Shown here: positions 45,281-57,021 of the stretch, in pieces
How the letters are laid out: each line of letters starts with the position of its first letter
Position numbering within the stretch: the stretch's first letter is position 1
NCBI GenBank assembly: GCA_933207985.1
Contig: OW240915.1
Location: 262,599,642-262,663,641 of the forward strand
Direction of reading: 5' to 3'
DNA: 64,000 nucleotides
DNA from: Pelobates cultripes
Taxonomy: Eukaryota > Chordata > Amphibia > Anura > Pelobatidae
The notes under the pieces: model-generated
Databases searched by the model: none
Seen by the model: only the letters and a program-made list of their open reading frames with translations
What the model was told of the DNA's origin: nothing
Program-made: the position numbers and the translations under genes

Positions 45281-48200
45281 TTAAATGAAGGGGGCAAAAG
45301 AAAAACCTTCATTGAGACCTTTTGGGTAAAGTGTTCTAAGTTGATAAATCCAGAGGCTTTCCCGTTGTCTCAGAAATCTGTCATAGTTACCCCTACGTTA
45401 ATCCTTGCGCACCAATTCCAATCCACAGAACCGGAGTCCCTGCGGATTGCCCGCATGGAAGTCTTTCAGGTGACGACCTATGGGAGTATCAACAGGTAGT
45501 TTTGGAGATCTAACATGCTCCTTAATGCGCTCCTTAAACGGTCTGAAAGTTTTTCCTACATATTGTAGCTTACAGGTACATGTAAGGAGATAGACTATAC
45601 CAGCAGTATTGCAATTGAAAAAGGATTTAATCCCAAAAGCCTTTTTACCATCGCTATCCATAATAGACTTCGAGTCACGTTTGATGTATTTACATGCGAC
45701 ACAATGGCCACATTGGTATGATCCCACTGTAGGGGTGTGTAGCCAGGTGCGTGTGGGTGAACGATGGAAATGGCTTGGGACTAAAAGGTTCCTAAGGTTT
45801 TTGCCTCTACGTGCCGTCATATCCACATTTGTCCCTAAGAGCCTTTTAAGGTGAACATCATCCAGCAGACACGGCCAGAATTTTTGGATCTCAAACTTAA
45901 CAGCCTCCCAGCCTGAATCGTAAGTGGCTATCATCCGTGGGGCTTGAGGTTTGATGGAGGTATCCACTATTTTTGGGGATAGTAGAGTGCCTCTGTCTGC
46001 CTGTAAGGCCCTTCTATAGGCTTTTTTTTTGGCATTTATTAGGATAGCCCTTCATTTTGAACTGTTGTCGCAATATGTTAGCTTGAAGCTTAAAATCCCC
46101 GTCAGAATGCCACGTTTAAGAGATTGGGGATGAAAACTCTCCCAACGAAGGAGACTGTTAGAAGATGTGGGCTTTTTATACAGCGTAGTGGTGATGGAAT
46201 TACCACTGACCATGATCGTAAGGTCCAAGAAATTAAGTGTATTGCCCCCGAACTCCGAAGTAAAATGTAGGTTAAACTCATTGATATTGAGTAGGGATAC
46301 AAATTCATCAAAGAATTCTCTACTACCTGTCCACAAGATCAAAATATCATCAATATAACGGGCCCAATGATGAATAAAAGGCCTGTATGATGAAAAAACA
46401 TCAGATGCCACAACTACTTCCTCCCACCAACCTAGGTGGAGATTGGCATACGATGGGGCACAAGCCGTCCCCATCGCAGTGCCCTGTACCTGATGGTAGA
46501 ATTTTTAATTGAAGAGGAAGTAGTTGTGGCAGAGGATAAACTCAAGAAGTTCCAAGACAAAGTTAGAGTGATCATTAAGGTCAGAACCCCTTTTGTCCAG
46601 GTAAAATTTAACATGTTGAATGCCCCCCTTGTGTGGTATAGATGAGTATAATGCTTCAACGTCAAGACTACAGAGTGCCACTGATTCGGGCACTGTTAGA
46701 CTTGATAGACGAACCAAAGTTTGCTTGGTGTCCTGAATGAAAGAAGGTAACAATTCCACAAATGGGCAGAGAACCTTATCCAGATAAATACTACCATTTT
46801 GGGTAAGGTTATCAACACCCGAAACTATGGGGTGCCCAGGGGGATTAATCTGGCTTTTATGGACTTTGGGCAGGCAGTAGAAGGTAGCTATCCTGGGGAA
46901 TTTATTCAGGATGAAATCATATTCATCTCTGGATAGCACCCCTCTACTGCGGCCCATGTCCAAAATTGCTTTGTAGTCCTGTAAGAATGTATTGGTGGGG
47001 TCTGTTCTGAGGAGATGGTACGTATCTCTATCATCAAGAATCTTGAGAGTCATTTTTATATAGTCTGCTGAATTCAAAATGACTATATTCCCTCCCTTGT
47101 CAGCCGGTTTGATCGTAATTGTGGTATCCAGTTTTAAAGACTGGAGGGCTTTGTTCTCAGATTTTGTAAGATTCATATTGGGAAAGAAATTCAAATCCTT
47201 ATGATTGATGTTCTCTATTGCAAATTTGACTGACTCTAAAAAGAATTCAATATTCTTAAAATTCCCCAGATTAGGTGTAAAGCGACTTTGAGGTTTTAAG
47301 TTTGTTTGTTGTAACGTGGTATTTGTGTCGCTCTCATCCAGGAGAGATATTAAAGTCATAAGACCGTCATAGTCTTTGTCAATGAGACCCAAATCTTTTA
47401 GCTTTTTGTCAGTTCTGATTTGATGATATTTACACAAGGCTAACTTTCTAACAAATAAATGTAGGTCTTTAACCCATATAAATCTGTTAAAGGGCGGAAC
47501 CGGCACAAAAGAGAGGCCCTTTGAGAGCACATTTGTTTCTTGAGTAGTGAGGAGATGAGATGAAAGGTTGATTATTTGTAAACTATTATTTAGAATCGCC
47601 TTCTCCTTCTTGCACTTCTCCCACGACCCCTGTTGCGAGTGTGGTATGGTAATTGGTGTGGTAATAGGTCGTCCAGATGGCCCATTTCTAAAAAATTCAC
47701 CCCCTTCTTTAGGATATCCCTGGAATTACCTTGGTTAGGTGTGCTGGGATCAGAATTTGGTGGACATATCTGTAGCGACCGTTGCCTATTCTCTGAATCG
47801 TTATCAGATGAATCATAATCTGAAGTTAACGCATTATCAGAATTAGTTCTAGTACGACGTTTAAAAGTACTATAGACATTACCAGTTTCGTAGTCCTTCA
47901 AGTCCCTAATGAACTTCTGATGTTTTCTAGTTTTAATTGAATGCTGGTATTTGTCTAGATTTTGTTTTAATTTTAATTCCAATTGATTAAACGAAGGATC
48001 AGATTGGAATTGATTAATGTTAGTTAACTCGGACTCAAGTTGTTTATCCATTTCTTGAAGTTTTTTTTTTCAAATTTACAGATAATTTGCATAAATGTAT
48101 TTGAGCAAAGGCCGGCTGCTAGTTCCCATTCTTTAACCATTTCAGGGTTCTCAGCATGGGAGGAGGGAATAGTATGTACTCTAAGGCCTCTAGGAATCAT

Positions 48201-48401
48201 ATTTTTCTTTAGATAAAAATCAAGAGAAGAAATCTCCCAGCTGGCCCTAATTTGCCGTCTGTATGCTTTATTAAGTTTATTGAAACATTGATTAATGTCA
48301 GACGGGGTATCAGTATTTTCAAGTTGTTCATTAGAAAAAACCTTATCTGCATCCTTACACCACATGGAGCTATCTGGTTTGTTGGCAAGGAAACCTGCCA
48401 T
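45281..48401 (-). pseudogene. Inner Penelope-like RT/GIY-YIG polyprotein
   Basis: N-terminal part 48401-47590 (WEISSLDFYLKKNMIPRGLR, acidic Ser/Asp-rich stretch, then RGRGRSARRRRRF) in two overlapping frames. Reverse transcriptase 47530-46052: IKPADKGGNIVIL, FYCLPKVHKSQINPPG, CSLDVEALYSSIPH, TAA at 46505, then GTAMGTACAPSYANLH, RYIDDILILW with the Asp pair, and LNFLDLTI. After a frameshift comes the GIY-YIG domain 45967-45281: RRGKNLRNLLV, a cysteine cluster (CGHCVAC), GIVYLLTC, LQYVGKTFRPFKERIKEH, a stop at 45398, then RESLWIYQLRTLYPKGLN. So two nonsense codons and at least two frameshifts. All catalytic boxes are still legible. Confidence 0.92.
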
Positions 48402-48458
48402 GGCTAGTACAAAATATAGTCAATACAGGAAGACAACCTAGGTATTAAAACCTAAAAC

Positions 48459-49424
48459 TGATTTTAATTTAGGATTCTATTTTGTTTTCAGACTGTCCTA
48501 TCATTTATTTATTTATGGTGGGATTAGATACTAGTCTATTACCAGCATGATATTAGGGACTCCTTCCCCCAAATCTCCTACAGCTGTTTAGGCAGTTTGC
48601 TTTATATTTATATAGCTGGCTACTTAGACTGCAGCCTTTTTTCCTGCAATGTTGCAAATGTATTTTGGTAGATCTTTGTGCACATATTTTTTGTGCACTT
48701 GATATACTCTTTGTTCTAATTATAGAGTTTATTTACTCTTGTATTTAGAGATCTTCAGTTTGCCACATTTAATGTATCTCCCCCCTTTTGGTTATAGTTA
48801 TTTGCTACTATTTATGGCAATTCTGCCACACACATGGTGGGATTAGATACGTGTCTATTACCAGCAAGATATTAGGGACTCCTTCCCCCAAATCTCCTAC
48901 AGCTGTTTAGGCAGTTTGTTTAACATTTATATTGCTGGCTATTTAAACTGCAGGCTTTTTTCCTGCAATGTTGCAAACATATTTTGGTAGATCTTTTGCA
49001 CATATATATATTCTTTTGTGAACCTGATATACTCTTTGTTCTAATTATAGAGTTTATTTACTTTTGCATTTAAAGATCTTCAGTTTGCTACATTTAGTGT
49101 ATCTCCCCCCTTTTTGGTCAATTTGCTACTATTTATGGCAATTCTGCCACACACATACTTAAAGCATTTCTTCTGACCATATTACTATTACTATTATTTT
49201 TGGACTAGTCGATTCTATCTAATTAGATCCTAATTGTATTACTTGTTTGTTTAGCATCTGTGTGTTTCTCCCCCAAGAGGGATTAATAAAGAGTTTTTCT
49301 TTTTTTTGCTCTCTGCGCTCCACTTTTATATTTATAATTGCAGAGTAGCTTTTTTCATATAAGGATACAAGGTCTTTTTGGGAGGCAGATTGTTTATAAT
49401 CTGCAACCCATTAGTCCTATTCTC
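48459..49424 (+). repeat. Inner element pLTR, right, with tandem duplication
   Basis: Units start TGGTGGGATTAGATAC at 48516 and 48835, a 319-bp period; the reverse complement of 43324-44290. Confidence 0.93.
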
Positions 49425-49438
49425 TATATACAATTATA
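49425..49438 (+). repeat. 14-bp target duplication, right copy
   Basis: TATATACAATTATA, identical to 43216-43229. The outer element's frame continues directly from it into CCTCATGAGACT (PHET). Confidence 0.9.
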
Positions 49439-51048
49439 CCTCATGAGACTGGCATTGAGGCAATGAGGCAAATATTGACATCATCACCCTCCTATACGGG
49501 ACCACCAGTAGAATATATCTTGGAGTTACTATACTTAGTACTTAACCAAAACTACTCCAGGTTTGAGCACACATGGTATCAGCAAATCGCTGGAACATCA
49601 ATGGGAGCAGCAATGGCACCAATGTACGCCAACAGTTTTATGTACATATTTGAGCAGGAGCACATCCTTACACCGTTCCAAGACAATATACTCTTTTACC
49701 GTCGTTTTATCGATGATATCATAATGATTTGGAGGAAAGAAGGACCAACACCGGAAGAAATGCTAGAATCCATCAACAGCTTGAACACACCGGTTCGGCT
49801 CACCATGACCACTAATGATCAAACCATAGACTTTCTCGACGTACGACTCTATAAAGAACAGGATAAAATAGCCTATACCTTGTACAGTAAGCCTACAGAT
49901 AGGAATACTATCCTACATGCAGACAGCTATCATCCGAGGCACTTAAAAAACTCTTTACCACAATCCCAGTTCATGAGAGTCATTAGGAACAATTCCAACA
50001 AAGTAAATACTCAATTATAGATTAACCAAATGTGGGATAAGTTCCTGGCCCGTGGATACAGTTCCACTATCTTGCAGAAAGCCTTGAATAAATGCTTTGA
50101 AAAACCATCAACACAGATGCCCAAGGAGGAAAGATTGATATTTCCTGTGACGTACACTACAATATCAGACCACATCCAAGAATCTGTTAATCAGAATTGG
50201 CGCATGATGCTCAATGACACCAGTCTACCATGTCAGTTTAAACAACCACCGATGATGTGCTATCGGAGAGGAAAGAACTTAAGAGACCTACTGGTCAAGA
50301 CCGATCCACCACATTGTTATAATCAACCCTCACCCCACTTGAATTTGGGATGTTACAGGTGTCTGGGATGTGAAACATGCAGTCATATGCTACCAAGCAA
50401 GACGTTTACCCATTCACACACTGGCAAGACGTTCACCATTAGGCACAGACTTACGTGTACCAGTGACCAGTGGCATATGTGGGAAAAACGGACTTGCCAC
50501 TAAGGGAACGAATGCGCAACCATCGGTCAAGTATAAGAATTGCATATAGAGACAAAGGCTCAGAACAACCTGTAGCGAAACATTTTTGTGAAAGTAACCA
50601 TCCTTTACCATCTATGAAGTTCATAGCGATTGATCACATTCCACCGCCAATGAGAGGTGGAGACCGTAAGAAAATCCTACTACAGAGGGAACTACATTGG
50701 ATTAGGACTCTGGACACTGTGCAGCCCAAGGGTTTAAATGAAAAATATACTCTGGTTATCTTCCTGTAAGGATACACATTGACACTAGATCTATGTAGGG
50801 TTTATCCCTATAAGCTGTTGGACATTTTTTATTTTTATTTTTAATTCGAGATTGTTTTTTTGATTTACTGGATTATGGTGTTCAGTTTTCGATTATGATT
50901 TATGTACCCAGCTATATTTAGCTAGGCAATTGGACATTCAAACCTATTCAAGCTCGGGCCCCATGTGTGTCCTCTGGCTTTATGGAGACTGAAATACTCA
51001 TTGTCACTGTCTTGATATTGTAGTTATGAAACACTTTTGACAGTTATA

Positions 51049-51929
51049 TTGTCTATTTTGTCAGTACTAGTTAGAGTCCATAATTAACTTACACAGTGGA
51101 CATCAGCATATCACCCCTTGTTAATAATATCATACACATATCTCTCTATATAGGTAATGTCTTACACTTAAAGCTTCCATACATGTATACTAATATCTGA
51201 CTGGCACACCCAGTCACCCTATATGCCATAGATATTACCAGCTTAAGCCCTCATATAGTGCTACAGAATAAATTCCCTACATATTAAGTAGTACAACATT
51301 AGCTTTTTTTGAGTTGCTAATCACCTTGTTACATTAGACATATTTAGGTAATACCTATTAGCATATTCATATGCTTTGTTTAAATTGCATATTCTATTTA
51401 AGTCCAGCAGTGCTAAACTATTTTTTTCATGTATGTTTTCAGTTTATTTTTTCCCCACACCCTGGTGTCACTAAGAGCAAGCTGCTGCGTTTTGATTTGT
51501 ACTATATGCTGTAACCAGTACACTAAGCTGTCCCTCCTTCCCTGGAACCGATCGCATAACCGATCTGATTTGCGATCGGCTAGTCGTCATGGCAACATGT
51601 AAACAGACGCCCCCTTGCGTTCCGGCGGGTTTCCTAGGCAACCACTGGAACGCAGGGGTTACACAGCAGCAACAGCTGCTGCATACATGGAATAGGGTCA
51701 AGTTTTACCCGCGATTTTTTGGCGTCCAGGTAGCAGCTTGGGTAAGTCTCAGTTGTATCCAATATACAAGATTAAGAGTGTTATTTATATTGTAACATTT
51801 GTAATGCACTGTTATCCTGACGAAAGTCCCGACATGGGACTGAAACGTTGATCACTTTTGGCAGTTGCTGAATAAAGCTAAGTTTACTTTTTTTCACCTT
51901 ATAAGTCCCTGGAGTGCTTTTCATATTTT

Positions 51930-51938
<9 letters not shown>
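51049..51938 (+). repeat. Right inverted pLTR of the outer element
   Basis: It holds, in order, an AT-rich part, a GC-rich core with CGATCGC text (51540-51700), a GGGTAAGT donor-like site (51739), a hammerhead-like motif, AATAAAG near 51870, then GGAGTGCTTTTCAT close to the end. The 68-codon open frame at 51589-51795 also occurs in the left copy and is not supported as a gene. Confidence 0.93.
51811..51856 (+). ncRNA. Hammerhead-ribozyme-like motif, right pLTR
   Basis: Core box CTGACGA (51817-51823), one extra A, stem II AGTCCC/GGGACT with loop GACAT, then GAAACGTT (51842-51849). GTTATC before the core can pair with GATCAC after it (5 of 6 positions) as stem I. AACGTT is self-complementary, so stem III could form between two copies, as proposed for the minimal hammerheads of Penelope-like elements. 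The extra A before stem II is a departure from the consensus. Confidence 0.6.

Positions 51939-52000
<62 letters not shown>
51939..52000. repeat. (CTAT)n(AT)n microsatellite at the outer element's edge
   Basis: Several CTAT units followed by about 15 AT units, ending at the likely target duplication. Confidence 0.9.
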
Positions 52001-52006
<6 letters not shown>

Positions 52007-52012
52007 AATATA

Positions 52013-52642
52013 CAAAAAATAAATATAAAACAATAACAGGTCACATGCACAGGTTTTACATTTTTGACATTACAGGAATGCATGAGTCTGTCATTTACAA
52101 AAATTGCACTAGTCAATAAAGCTTTCTAGACCTACAATTAGAATGAGACTATATTTTCAGACATTTAGTCTTCATATTGTTTTGTCATAACTCAAAGTTC
52201 TCATATTTGCAGATTTTTCCTTACTTAATGAAACAAGAAGAATATGGTTAGATATGGATAAAAGAAGGAATGAAAAAAGGATATCTATTTATGGTGTAGA
52301 GGACTGGAGTGGGAAGGTGGTTGTCTCCCTCCGTTGGACCCAAGGCCCCCATAAATTCTTTGCTTCCAGCCTCACTCACAATCAAACAGTATTGGCTCTC
52401 CTCCCAGGGCAGCCAGAGTTTGTTAAACAAATGCATAGAGTGTAGCACTTGAGCAGTATGCTTGTCCATTAAATAAGTGGTTTTAAATATTACTGTTTTC
52501 ATAGAAGCAGCTTCATCTTTCCTACAGTTTTATTGCTCTATTGCTTGTCTAGCAGTTCAGGCTAATTTGTTGTGCAGGTTACGGATTTGTGCCCTCGAAA
52601 TTATCCAGATCTATAGGTCTTTGAAGTACTTCAGAAATAATA
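52013..52642. other. No gene seen
   Basis: Short open stretches at 52248-52502 on both strands have no recognisable content. Confidence 0.45.
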
Positions 52643-53690
52643 TCATACTTCAGAATAATAATATGTTCCCATCAAGATTGCAACCCAGAGCATAACCACC
52701 AGATGTTGAAGTATGTTTCTTTGTTTCCACATCCTCTCACAAGTAGTCTGTGGACCTCCCATGCAGAACAGTTTTGTTGGTGTTATGTACCATCTGATCA
52801 TTGTCTTATAGACCTGCTCTATGAGAGTTACACATATTGAAACATTGGATGCATCTCCCCAGATTTGTTCCAACCCAAATAAATAAACCAATCGGCTGGA
52901 ATCTGAGTCTGCTGTCACATTCACTCTTAAATATTTAAATGATGTATGAGTTATCACGATTCCACACTCTGTTTCAATCGGCACCACATCCTCGGCTGAC
53001 ATTCCCAATGGGAATGCCACAGACTTATTTCGATTAACCTTGTACCCCAGAACCTCCAAAATTGCCTTTAGTAAAACACTGATACAATGAGACATTGATA
53101 CAAGAGGGGTGAATAATATACAATTTGATTTAGTAATATATCATCTACATATGAAGATACTTTAAATTCTGTTCCTGCTATTATGCAACTATTCATGTCT
53201 GTTATTGCTTGTTCTTATATGATGTTATAGTGGTTTTAGTGAGATTGCAACAGCAGGAGAAATAACGGCATCTCCGACTCGTACCGTTGCTTAGGCTAAA
53301 AGAAACTTGACATGCACCCTGCAACATGGTCTGCACTCTTAAAATTACGATATAGGGCTTGTATTGCCCCCTGTAAAGTCTAGGGGAAAACCCAGGTGTC
53401 CCAAGGTTGCCAAAAGTAACAACCTTTTTTGATGTTTGAATCGATAAGTGATATGTGTCTATAATTTCCTGTGTCTGTGGGATTTTTTCCTGGTTTGGGT
53501 ATTAATACGATAGTAGCTAATGTCATGTCCTGGTCTAGTGCTACACCGTTCATGATTGCATTGTATATGGTCTCCATGTGTGGGATAAGGTCATCATCAA
53601 AGTGTTTAGAGTAATTATAATCAAAGCCATCTGGGCTCAATTCTCTGCCATTTAGGAGTTAAATAACTTCTGTTTATGCACCCCTAACCA
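52643..53690 (-). pseudogene. L1/Tx1-type LINE reverse transcriptase fragment
   Basis: The minus strand gives LSPDGFDYNYSKHF, LATIVLIPKPGKNPTDTGNYRHISL (53380-53640), then, after frame breaks, a YVDDIL box near 53135-53155, and LGYKVNRNKSVAF and FKYLRVNVTAD (52643-53095). The order and the IPKPGKNP text are typical of L1 and Tx1 reverse transcriptases. The GxPQG block between NYRHISL and YVDDIL is missing or unreadable, and both ends are truncated. Confidence 0.75.
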
Positions 53691-54894
53691 CACCTTTCCT
53701 GTCTATGACTGACACAGCCTCCATGGAAACAATGTCTTAATTTTCGATCAAATTTTACAGCATATTGTATCTACATTAGAAGTTTTTTATCTCCTGTTTT
53801 GAATTTGAATCACACACAGGAGGGTTCTGCGCGTTTTCACAGGCTATTAGTAGAGCAAGAGATAAGAAATTCTAAATTAGACAGTGCAATAAGGGATCCT
53901 TTTCCAGGAAGTGTGTAGTGAGGCTGAATGAGTCCCAGCAAGTGGAGGCTTTCAATATCAGGAGAGACTCAAATAACATTACTGTAATGTTCCTTTTTGC
54001 CCTGCCCCCTTCTTGCAATTGAAATTTTTGGCATAAAAATGCATCGTGACATCATGGTGAACATAATAGTAACCAACTGAAATTAGATGCTAGAACCTGT
54101 TTCATGTGTGACAGATAAATAGACATTGTCAGGGTTACACATTAAAGTCGGAATACGTAATCTGGACATTATTTACAGAATTTAACAATGCCAGGATATT
54201 GTGGAGCAGATTCCGAAATAAGGACCTTATTTTAGCGGCTGCTCTCTGTGTTTTTTAATCTAGCAAAAGCTATTGCTGCATAGTTGCTATAAAATACCCC
54301 ATTCCATGGGGATGGAATTTGTAAAATACCAGGGAACTATCATTGGCCCCACCCATGGGTGCTATATGGAGCTGGAATTCAATAATAGGGATGAGTTGGT
54401 CACTGTCCACCATCCTGGCATCACATTTGGCCAGAGAGTGGGGGCTGTATATTAAAATATGGAAGAGCATGGTAAAGTCTCCCCATAGGCAATGGGTTGG
54501 GCCTAATTAATAAGTAAGTGGGGCATCTCACTGCCCACTGTCCCACTGTCACTGTCTTACTAACCCTCTACCCTTGGGCAGTGGGTTTGGACTATTTAAT
54601 AATTAAGGGGATGGATATTCTATCTGGCAGTGCTAGTGGACATTTTAAAGGGGAGTAGTAAAGCCATAGAGGAGGTGGTCAATCTATTGTACACCACACA
54701 AAAAATAGGGCAAATCCCTCCTTCCAGTGGAAATGCCTTGAAACATCATTTGGGAATGTACATCCTGCTGGATTCATTCTGTCCCAATTTAGTTTAAAAT
54801 CAGTGCTTTTCTAATATTCTGGATCATATACTTTGTATAGGGTTCGTATGCTTAAAGAACTTAAAATTTTAAACCAGACTGTGACTGACAGCCA
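53691..54894. other. No gene seen; weak internal duplication
   Basis: Two diverged copies of GGGCAGTGGGTT..A.TTAATAA text (54487 and 54576) hint at an old repeat. No coding motif. Confidence 0.4.
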
Positions 54895-55630
54895 GGTACC
54901 CCAACTGGGTGCCTCCGCCAATTGCTGCTTGCTAGTAGCCTGGAGTATTTTAAGCACTGCACCGGACACCATAAGCACCATAGCCCCTTAGCCGCCGCAG
55001 CTTGGCTGGGGTCTCCCTGTCCCTTCCCACCCTGGACCAAAATCCTGGATCCAGGTCCCAGTGGGAAGGCCTCTCCTCCAAGAGAGTATAGCAGGTATAG
55101 CAGTGTAGCTCTTACAAGAGCTGGTGATTATAGCAATCCAAAGAACAATCCCAGGAGCAGGGATTATAGCTGGTATAGCTGTTATAGCTGTTCCCTACAA
55201 TCATTAAATGAGGCTGCGTGTTGAGGGTGAAGTGAACTGATTTTAATGAGACCACACTTGGCCTTTTATGACAATCCCCATGCAAGGAGTACTTCCACCT
55301 GGACCTAATGAAAAACTGAAATACAAAGTCACAGACCAATGACAACAGTGTTATAATACATGACACTCCTATACATAATGGGATAATCCCTCTTCTGGGC
55401 CTGGGAGATAATTGGATCAGGAACTGTAGTAATCTAATCCAATTATCTCCAAGTACAGAAAAACACACTTTTTCCCAAACACCCCAAAAGTACCCTAAAA
55501 ACACATAAAACCCAACAGTTACATCCCCTGATAGCCCTGATCTGGGTGACCAACATATCCAAAAATCACCCATATCAGTTCAGGGGTTCAGGAATTTCAT
55601 GGAAGTAATTTATTTGACCGACAAAGTGAT
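54895..55630 (-). mobile_element. LTR remnant related to the solo LTR at 27159
   Basis: On the minus strand the block from about 55595 matches the solo LTR: CCCCTGAAC, TGATTTTTGGATATGTTGGT, CACCCAGATC and ATCAGGGGATGT, then an inverted repeat around GAGATAATTG, AGAGGGATTATCC, and ATAAAAGGCC as TATA box. U5 is not alignable by eye. It has short TATAGC repeats at 55085-55195. No internal region is seen nearby. Confidence 0.7.
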
Positions 55631-56616
55631 CCAAATTTCTGCTTTATTGGCACAATACAGTACCCTCAATACGTTGACTTGTGTCTGTTGAAGATGCAGA
55701 TACATTTCATCAGTGGCTGTGGAAGCTATCACAACACTAGCCTGTACTTAGTATATTAATGCTAATGAAAATGTTGATGTTGCTGGAACAGGTGATGTTG
55801 ATGGTGGTAATTTTGGTGGTGCAGGTGGTAGTTGTAGTGGTGGTGATAGTAACTTTGACAGTGGATGAGCTACTTGTGCTCATTGTGATAGCAGGTGCAG
55901 CTGATATCTCAACTGTCTCTATTGGATGAGGAGACTCTACAGCAGCTACAGATGGACTTAGAGATAATGGAGAAGATGCAGAAGGCGAGTATATACTAAT
56001 TGCCAAACAAAATATTGGGCTGCTACCTGTCCATTCCACACTCTTGTCTTCTGATTCCTCTGATTCATTATACTCATAGTTGAGTAGCTTATGGGCCAGA
56101 GCTAAAAGAGTTATGTGGTGGGGGCAACTGGAATTTCATGCCCATATTTATCATTGCCACCAACACCAGTCATTGAGCACTCTACTTTGGTATTCCACTA
56201 ATAGACCCCCACAAAGTAGACTCTGCTTGTGCTCTCCCTTAGTTGCTCTTTGTGTAAATCTTGCACTATCCTTGGTAGAAGGAGCAGCAGCACAAGTGAA
56301 AGCAGCAGCTAAAGTGGAAGCAGCAGCACAAGTTGTTATAGCATTAAGAAGATGGGGAAACAATTGGCTACTGGTTGTTGAATAGAATATAGGGGATGTG
56401 CTTATAATACCACTATCCTGATCATCATGGGAAACTAAACAGCTTAAAAATAAATACATTAATTAAAGAAACACATTCTCTTCTCCATTCCATACCATTT
56501 TTTCTTGTGCCAGGAAAGCCACTCAGAATCAAGAACTTAATCAAAAATTCAATTTTGCCTTGTGGCAATTCAAAAATCTGATTTCTTTTTTTCAATCATT
56601 CGAGAGACCCGAAACA
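55631..56616. other. Low-complexity region, no gene assigned
   Basis: Minus-strand open stretches at 55737-56039 (Ser/Thr-rich) and 56151-56459 (Ala/Ser-rich, with DDQDSG and an acidic stretch upstream) are compatible with a decayed transposon or host protein tail. I recognise no domain. The right side is lost in an assembly gap. Confidence 0.35.
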
Positions 56617-56716
56617 NNNNNNNNNNNNNNNNNNNNNNNNNNNNNNNNNNNNNNNNNNNNNNNNNNNNNNNNNNNNNNNNNNNNNNNNNNNNNNNNNNNN
56701 NNNNNNNNNNNNNNNN
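56617..56716. other. Assembly gap (100 N)
   Basis: Exactly 100 N, the usual placeholder for a gap of unknown size. Confidence 1.
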
Positions 56717-56980
56717 GATGTTCAGGTGAATAAGAATAACCATTTTGGACTATTGCCTCCATTTGAACACTTAACTTAAGTGGTTAACTGCACCCTCCTA
56801 AAAGACCACAAACTAAAGAGAGTCTTAAGTATCAACTCTTTATATAGGGTTTACAAATAATTTTTGAGTAGGAGCACTTCAAAAAGCTAAAACACTTTAG
56901 AAAATGGCTTTTATAAATTAAAAAAAAATGAACCTGGTTACATCCTATGGCTTTCATTCAGGCCTCTAACTTCCTAGTTA

Positions 56981-56986
<6 letters not shown>

Positions 56987-57020
<34 letters not shown>
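56987..57020. repeat. (TA)n microsatellite
   Basis: About 17 TA units next to a pLTR-like remnant, the same arrangement as at 2164-2209. Confidence 0.95.

Positions 57021-57021
<1 letters not shown>

Larger units (their letters stand above)
43230..49424 (-). mobile_element. Inner Penelope-like element, 6195 bp, inserted in the outer one
   Basis: Opposite orientation to its host element. It has inverted terminal repeats of about 967 bp (43324-44290 and 48459-49424) and, at its 3' (left) side, an extra 94-bp tail (43230-43323), an extension of the kind reported for Penelope elements. It is flanked by a 14-bp target duplication. Its protein sequence differs strongly from the outer element's, so it is another family, not a self-insertion. 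Confidence 0.9.
42600..50769 (+). pseudogene. Outer Penelope-like RT/GIY-YIG polyprotein, interrupted
   Basis: Part one (42600-43229) has RPADKGGGIVLM, YTLPKIHKHP and PPGRPIVSAIGG, and breaks at CDVKNLYTI. Part two resumes at 49439 with IPHETGIEAM, then QIAGTSMGAAMAPMYAN, RRFIDDIIMIW with the catalytic Asp pair, TIDFLDV and SYHPRHLKNS. A TAG at 50018 interrupts. A cysteine cluster follows (GCYRCLGCETC), and after a frameshift near 50470 comes AYVGKTDLPLRERMRNH, the YIG half of a GIY-YIG nuclease, ending at 50769. Joining 43229 to 49439 restores the frame exactly. Penelope-like elements use this protein for target-primed reverse transcription. Confidence 0.9.
41590..52000 (+). mobile_element. 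Outer Penelope-like element, split by a second one
   Basis: Long inverted terminal repeats (41685-42573 and 51049-51938) bracket a plus-strand reverse transcriptase/GIY-YIG polyprotein. The 12-bp sequence ATATTGAATATA at 41578-41589 and 52001-52012 is a likely target duplication, though it touches TA-rich sequence. The coding region begins right after the left repeat, so the N-terminal part is missing, as is usual for Penelope copies. The middle (43230-49424) is a later insertion. Subfamily (Neptune, Poseidon or other) not assigned. Confidence 0.85.

Noticed and set aside
43592..49156. Regularly spaced repeats as a CRISPR array or satellite
   Set aside because: Units are about 320 bp, only two per repeat, and belong to Penelope terminal repeats.
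51589..51795. 68-codon frame present in both outer pLTRs as a conserved small protein
   Set aside because: The two copies are inverted repeats of one element, so their similarity is not evidence of coding. No motif.
55737..56459. Ser/Thr-rich and Ala-rich minus-strand frames as a host gene
   Set aside because: Low-complexity codon runs without a domain, truncated by an assembly gap. Kept only as an unresolved region.
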